A stretch of DNA of 10,744 nt, from contig DHWX01000005.1 of NCBI GenBank assembly GCA_002413395.1, positions 1 through 10,744 on the forward strand. The letters run 5' to 3'. The DNA is from Polaromonas sp. UBA5171. GTDB lineage: Bacteria; Pseudomonadota; Gammaproteobacteria; Burkholderiales; Burkholderiaceae_C. The notes under the pieces are model-generated. The model ran no database searches and had not been told where the DNA came from. It was given only the letters and a program-made list of their open reading frames with translations. The position numbers and the translations under genes were made by a program. Of the stretch, positions 7,049 through 10,744 are shown piece by piece. Every line of letters starts with the position of its first letter. The first letter of the stretch is position 1.

Positions 7049-7507
7049 CTATGCACTGAGAGGAAGTGCGGTTTTATACCTGACTTGCTTAAGTGCAAAG
7101 CTGGAGCGAATCTTCTCTACATGCGGTATCGGAGAAAGCTGCTCAAGAATGAACCGCTCAAGCGACGGCATGTCTGCAACAGCAACGCGGATCAAATAGT
7201 CGGATTCACCAGTCATGAGGTAGCACTCCATGACTTCTTCATACACGCTTAGACGTTCTTCAAAAGCCTGCAATGCCTCACGACTCTGCAGTTTGAGACT
7301 GATGGAAATGAATACATTCAAGTGCAGCCCTAGTTGCCGAGGGTCCAGTAAAGCCACATAGCTACGGATCAGGCCGTGTTCTTCAAGCGCGCGTACGCGA
7401 GCAAGGCAGGGTGAAGGCGATAGATGCACGCGTTTGGCTAGTTCTACATTGGAAATGCTCGAGTCAGCCTGCAACTCGTTGAGGATCTTCTTGTCAATGT
7501 TGTCCAT
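7049..7507 (-). CDS. Lrp/AsnC-family transcriptional regulator
   Basis: A 152-residue cytosolic regulator that should form dimers or octamers and respond to an amino acid or related metabolite. The N-terminal winged helix-turn-helix is at about 4-48 (ELAKRVHLSPSPCLARVRALEEHGLI). The RAM ligand/oligomerisation domain is at about 63-145, with the characteristic loop MTGESDYLIRV (98-108). Full length for the family. The ATG at 7505-7507 begins MDNIDKKIL, the normal family start, yet there is no Shine-Dalgarno; an AT-rich perfect palindrome touches the start codon, so translation may be leaderless. It is divergent from the E1 gene across 137 bp and probably regulates it and itself. An Lrp-type regulator (mdeR) beside an E1-like gene (mdeB) is known from the P. 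putida methionine gamma-lyase locus; equivalence here is inferred, not shown. Confidence 0.93.
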   Translation of the reverse strand: MDNIDKKILNELQADSSISNVELAKRVHLSPSPCLARVRALEEHGLIRSYVALLDPRQLGLHLNVFISISLKLQSREALQAFEERLSVYEEVMECYLMTGESDYLIRVAVADMPSLERFILEQLSPIPHVEKIRSSFALKQVRYKTALPLSA

Positions 7508-7574
7508 TTTAATAATGCTATTAAATCTGAATATTTCAGCACAAACTGCCGCAGAAGAATGTTTTGCGTAAAAC
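7508..7574. promoter_or_regulatory. Cluster of three palindromes in the Lrp/E1 divergent promoter
   Basis: TTTAATA-ATGC-TATTAAA (7508-7525) has perfect 7-bp arms and abuts the regulator's start codon. CTGAA-TAT-TTCAG (7527-7539) and GTTTT-GCGT-AAAAC (7561-7574) follow. AT-rich palindromes in series between an Lrp-type gene and its divergent neighbour are typical binding arrays for this family, so these are candidate sites for the adjacent regulator. No convincing -35/-10 pair for the E1 gene could be picked by eye. Confidence 0.5.
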
Positions 7575-7644
7575 TTCGGCTACATATGTCAGCGGTTGCA
7601 TTCTACAGTTACAGGTAATTCCTACCCGATCCAATGAGTGTTTT

Positions 7645-10302
7645 ATGCATACCGACAATGGCAAGACAGAAGCGGATGACCAGGATCCGATAGAAACAGA
7701 TGAATGGCGCAGCGCGCTCAAATCGTTATGCGATACAGCAGGGCCGGCGCGTACGAGAGAAATCTTGACCATGCTTGGTGAGATGGGACAAGATCCGCGA
7801 ATAGCGTGGAAGCCTTCGCTGAGAACGCCTTATGTCAACACAATATCTGTGGAGCGGCAACCCGCCTTCCCAGGCGACTTGGCCATTGAGGAGCGGCTTG
7901 GATCACTGATGCGCTGGAATGCTTTGGCCATGGTTGTGAGAGCCAATCAAGCCTATGGCGAGTTAGGTGGTCATATCGCAAGTTATGCAAGCGCTGCGGA
8001 CCTGTTTGAGGTTGGCTACAACCATTTTTTTCAAGCAAGAAAGGAGGTCGTTGGAAAGCCCCATCTTGGTGATCTTGTATTTTTTCAACCTCATAGCGCG
8101 CCTGGTGTCTATGCACGGGCTTTTCTTGAAGGCCGACTTACTCAGGAGGATCTGGCGCATTACCGCCAGGAGTTGACTTCGCCGGCGCACTTGACAGGTC
8201 AAGGTGCCCGTGGACTTAGCAGTTATCCGCATCCTTTTTTGATGCCCGACTTCTGGCAGTTCCCGACTGGTTCCATGGGCATTGGCCCCATCAGCTCGAT
8301 CTACCACGCGCGATTCATGCACTACCTTACCCACCGCCAGTTGCTGGACTGTTCCGGTCGCAAGGTGTGGGGGGTGTTTGGCGACGGGGAGATGGACGAA
8401 CCAGAAAGCATGAGTGCACTCACTTTGGCCGCTCGCGAGAAACTGGACAATCTTGTATGGGTGGTCAATTGCAACCTGCAGCGGCTCGACGGCCCGGTGC
8501 GAGGCAATGGTCGCATCATTGATGAGTTGGAGCAGCTTTTTGCCGGCGCTGGCTGGAACGTCATCAAGTTGGTGTGGGGCAGCGACTGGGACGGTCTTTT
8601 CGCCCGAGATGTGAGCGGTGCTTTGGCAAAGGCCTTCGCCAACACCGTCGATGGCCAGATGCAGACCTTCGCCGCCAAGGACGGACGCTTCAACCGTGAA
8701 ACATTTTTTGGCCAGAACGAGGCCCTGACTGCGTTGGCTCAGGGCATGACTGACGAGCAGATCGACCGCCTCAAGCGCGGTGGCCACGACGTGGTGAAAA
8801 TCTACGCCGCGTACGCCGCCGCCGCGCAACATAAGGGGCAACCCACGGTGATCCTGGCGCACACTAAAAAGGGCTATGGGATGGGCAGCGCTGGTCAGGG
8901 CAAGATGACCACGCACAGCCAGAAGAAGTTTGACGAGACCGATTTGATTGAGTTTCGCAATCGATTCCAGTTGCCACTGACGGATGAGCAGGTCACGTCC
9001 CTTAGTTTTTACCAGCCACCGGCAGATAGCATCGAGATGCAGTACCTGCACGCGCAGCGCCAGAAATTGGGGGGCTACCTGCCCAAGCGCTACACCACTT
9101 GCGAGCAGTTGCCGGTGCCAGAGATCGGGAGCTACGCCCAGTTTGCACTCGCTGCCGATGGCAAAGAGATGAGCACCACGATGGCCTTTGTGCGCATGCT
9201 GGGTGGTCTGCTCAAGGACAAGACGCTGCGGCCACGCGTGGTCCCTATCGTGGCCGACGAAGCCCGCACTTTCGGCATGGCCAATCTATTCAAGCAGATC
9301 GGTATCTATTCCAGTGTGGGCCAGCGCTATGCGCCGGAAGACATCGGCTCGGTGATGAGCTACCGCGAAGCGCTGGACGGTCAGATTCTGGAAGAAGGCA
9401 TTTCCGAAGCCGGTGCGATGGCCAGTTGGACCGCCGCTGCCACCAGCTACAGTGTGCATGGTCTGGCCATGCTGCCGTTTTATATCTACTACTCCATGTT
9501 TGGCTTTCAGCGAGTGGGTGACCAGATTTGGGCGGCGGCCGATCAGCGGGCACGCGGTTTTTTGCTGGGCGCCACCTCCGGCCGAACCACGTTAGGCGGA
9601 GAAGGGCTGCAACACCAGGACGGCACCAGCCATCTGATGGCTGCCACAATTCCCAACTGCAAGGCCTATGACCCGGCGTTTGCAGGCGAGCTGGCCGTCA
9701 TCATCGACCACGGCATGCGCGAGATGTTGATGGAACAAAAAGACGTTTTCTACTACATCACGATGATGAACGAAAACTACGCTCAGCCGAATTTGCCTGC
9801 CGACGCGCATCTGGGCGTGATTCGTGGATGCTACAAATTCAATACATACAGATGTCCGGGTGACAGAGTGCAGCTTGATACCGTGCCGAGGGAAGTAACT
9901 TTGCTGGGATCGGGCGCGATTCTTCTTGAGGTGATCAAGGCGGCGCAGCAATTGGCCTTGCAGGGTGTTTCAGTGACCGTTTTCAGCGTGACCAGTTGGA
10001 GTGAGCTGGCGCGCGACGGTCAAACTTGCGCCCAGCAGGAACGCAGCGGCGAAACAGACGGATCGGTGCCGTTTATTGCAAGTATGTTGCGCGAGAGCGC
10101 CGGCCCCATCGTTGCTGCTACCGACTATGTCCGCGCCGTGCCTGAGAGCGTGCGCGCTTTCGTGCCAGATGGGCGCGACTATCTCACGTTGGGTACAGAT
10201 GGTTTTGGTCGAAGCGATACACGCGCTGCGCTGCGCGCCTTCTTCGGGGTCGATGCATCGAGCATCGCGCAAGCCGCCATGACCCAATTGGCGCGAGGCT
10301 GA
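7645..10302 (+). CDS. aceE: 2-oxoacid dehydrogenase E1, homodimeric type (pyruvate dehydrogenase AceE / MdeB-like)
   Basis: The thiamine-diphosphate E1 subunit that decarboxylates a 2-oxoacid (pyruvate, or possibly 2-oxobutyrate) and acylates the lipoyl domain of E2. At 885 residues it matches AceE (E. coli 887). Visible features: GGHIASYAS with H110; the ThDP motif GDGEMDEPES (246-255) to NCN at 275-277; the mobile loop MTTHSQKK with H424; the cofactor-activating glutamate E584 in ILEEGISEAGAM; H657 in GLQHQDG; and the C-terminal domain with TLGTDGFGRSDTR (848-860). ATG 7645 is chosen: the frame is open to a TTG at 7564, but those 27 codons are not E1-like; the SD (GAGTG) is weak. The loop GSAGQGKMTTHSQKK and the Lrp neighbour favour the MdeB subfamily, so mdeB is an alternative name. 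Base composition is uneven: 45-52% GC in 7921-8100, about 62% near 8461-8640, about 50% at 9841-9900. The E2 start lies 55 bp downstream. Confidence 0.93.
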   Translation: MHTDNGKTEADDQDPIETDEWRSALKSLCDTAGPARTREILTMLGEMGQDPRIAWKPSLRTPYVNTISVERQPAFPGDLAIEERLGSLMRWNALAMVVRANQAYGELGGHIASYASAADLFEVGYNHFFQARKEVVGKPHLGDLVFFQPHSAPGVYARAFLEGRLTQEDLAHYRQELTSPAHLTGQGARGLSSYPHPFLMPDFWQFPTGSMGIGPISSIYHARFMHYLTHRQLLDCSGRKVWGVFGDGEMDEPESMSALTLAAREKLDNLVWVVNCNLQRLDGPVRGNGRIIDELEQLFAGAGWNVIKLVWGSDWDGLFARDVSGALAKAFANTVDGQMQTFAAKDGRFNRETFFGQNEALTALAQGMTDEQIDRLKRGGHDVVKIYAAYAAAAQHKGQPTVILAHTKKGYGMGSAGQGKMTTHSQKKFDETDLIEFRNRFQLPLTDEQVTSLSFYQPPADSIEMQYLHAQRQKLGGYLPKRYTTCEQLPVPEIGSYAQFALAADGKEMSTTMAFVRMLGGLLKDKTLRPRVVPIVADEARTFGMANLFKQIGIYSSVGQRYAPEDIGSVMSYREALDGQILEEGISEAGAMASWTAAATSYSVHGLAMLPFYIYYSMFGFQRVGDQIWAAADQRARGFLLGATSGRTTLGGEGLQHQDGTSHLMAATIPNCKAYDPAFAGELAVIIDHGMREMLMEQKDVFYYITMMNENYAQPNLPADAHLGVIRGCYKFNTYRCPGDRVQLDTVPREVTLLGSGAILLEVIKAAQQLALQGVSVTVFSVTSWSELARDGQTCAQQERSGETDGSVPFIASMLRESAGPIVAATDYVRAVPESVRAFVPDGRDYLTLGTDGFGRSDTRAALRAFFGVDASSIAQAAMTQLARG

Positions 10303-10357
10303 AGAGATCAGTGACGCTGCGGCTGGGCGCCGCTAGAACAAGAACAAGGAGCCACGC

Positions 10358-10732
10358 ATGCCTCTAATTGAAATCAAAGTGCCCAATATCGGCGACCTCG
10401 CCGAAGTGACCGTGATCGAATTGATGGTCAAGTCCGGCGACATGATCAAGGCCGAGCAGTCGCTGATCACGGTTGAGTCCGACAAGGCGTCGATGGAAAT
10501 CCCGTCCAGCCACGCCGGTGTCGTCAAGGAGCTCAAGGTCGCGCTCGGCGACAAGGTCAAGGAGGGGTCGCTGATCCTGCTGCTTGCTGCCGCCGAAGGT
10601 GCAACGTCGCCTGTTGCCCCGGGGCAGCAGGTCAGTCCGGCGCCAGCTGTGGCGGTACCTAGCAGCCTGTCGGACTCTGGACTCCTGAATTTCTTTTTTT
10701 ATATTGCTACCAAAAGCATAGCAACATGTTAA
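10358..10732 (+). pseudogene. aceF: Dihydrolipoyl acyltransferase E2, N-terminal lipoyl domain only (truncated)
   Basis: E2 carries acyl groups from E1 to CoA on a swinging lipoyl arm. The reading frame encodes one good lipoyl domain (residues 1 to about 78), with the lipoylated lysine K43 in VESDKASMEIPS, then a Pro/Ala-rich linker (about 80-102). From about residue 103 the translation (SLSDSGLLNFFFYIATKSIATC) no longer resembles E2 and ends at TAA 10730-10732, so the subunit-binding and catalytic domains are missing from the frame. The start is clear: AAGGAG at 10346-10351, 7 nt before ATG 10358. It sits downstream of the E1 gene in the same operon. The loss coincides with an AT-rich segment, implying an insertion or a rearrangement. 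The 3' remainder, if it exists, lies beyond the window. A stand-alone lipoyl protein is conceivable but the tail argues against it. Confidence 0.75.
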
Positions 10733-10744
10733 AATTGCACATGT
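10682..10744. repeat. AT-rich segment ending the E2 frame; possible dispersed repeat
   Basis: The sequence changes abruptly from GC-rich linker coding to AT-rich DNA with a T-run (10691-10700), a hairpin TTGCTA-N9-TAGCAA (10704-10724) and the palindrome AACATGTT (10723-10730). It looks inserted. From memory, the CTCCTGAA...ATTGCTA...AGCA... pattern resembles short intergenic repeats scattered in Comamonadaceae genomes; I could not check this. Its right boundary is outside the window. Confidence 0.4.

Noticed and set aside
7963..9051. 362-codon minus-strand open frame inside the E1 gene
   Set aside because: It is the antisense shadow of a strongly conserved E1 coding region, with no ribosome-binding site or domain of its own.

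Overview
The window looks like a Betaproteobacterium of the Burkholderiales, most likely the Comamonadaceae. The grounds are the fairly GC-rich catabolic genes, an anion:cation symporter (ACS)-type transporter, a homodimeric AceE/MdeB-type E1 followed by a lipoyl-domain E2, and a short AT-rich terminal segment that resembles (from memory) dispersed repeats in that family. The genus cannot be fixed from sequence alone.

Region A (1-5353) is an apparently intact catabolic cluster under one local repressor. On the minus strand lie a TetR-family regulator (1013-1690) and, after it, a short-chain dehydrogenase (90-920). Divergent from them on the plus strand is a tight operon: class II aldolase/adducin-family protein (1777-2574), ACS-type MFS permease (2619-3932) and FAD-linked 2-hydroxyacid dehydrogenase (3932-5353), the last two joined by a TAATG overlap. 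The same near-palindrome, ACTAAACG-N3-AGTTTA, occurs upstream of both the dehydrogenase (949-965) and the regulator/aldolase pair (1702-1718). The TetR protein therefore probably controls both arms. The likely logic is uptake of an organic (hydroxy)acid by the permease, oxidation by the FAD enzyme and the dehydrogenase, and cleavage or decarboxylation by the aldolase-fold enzyme. The substrate is not evident.

Region B (5354-7048) is a decayed insertion-sequence region. An IS5-like element with perfect 21-bp terminal inverted repeats (5566-6820) carries a transposase broken by a 79-bp insertion. The insertion consists of 72 bp containing a 15-bp-stem hairpin, plus a second copy of the 7-bp site GAGGGCT. 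Removing one repeat unit restores one continuous 288-residue transposase. The IS has no visible target duplication of its own, so the DNA on its two sides may have been joined by rearrangement.

Region C (7049-10744) holds an Lrp/AsnC-family regulator (minus) divergent from a full-length homodimeric 2-oxoacid dehydrogenase E1 (AceE/MdeB type, plus), then the start of an E2 acyltransferase gene. The E2 frame runs through a good lipoyl domain and into the linker. It then loses E2 character in an AT-rich segment and stops after 124 codons, so the E2 is truncated or interrupted at this locus. An Lrp-type gene divergent from an MdeB-like E1 recalls the Pseudomonas putida methionine gamma-lyase locus (mdeR-mdeA-mdeB), here without the lyase. 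Several AT-rich palindromes fill the divergent promoter.

I see no CRISPR array, tRNA, rRNA or clear defence system. The best leads are the 72-bp hairpin insertion in the transposase, the paired TetR operators, and the Lrp/E1/truncated-E2 arrangement.
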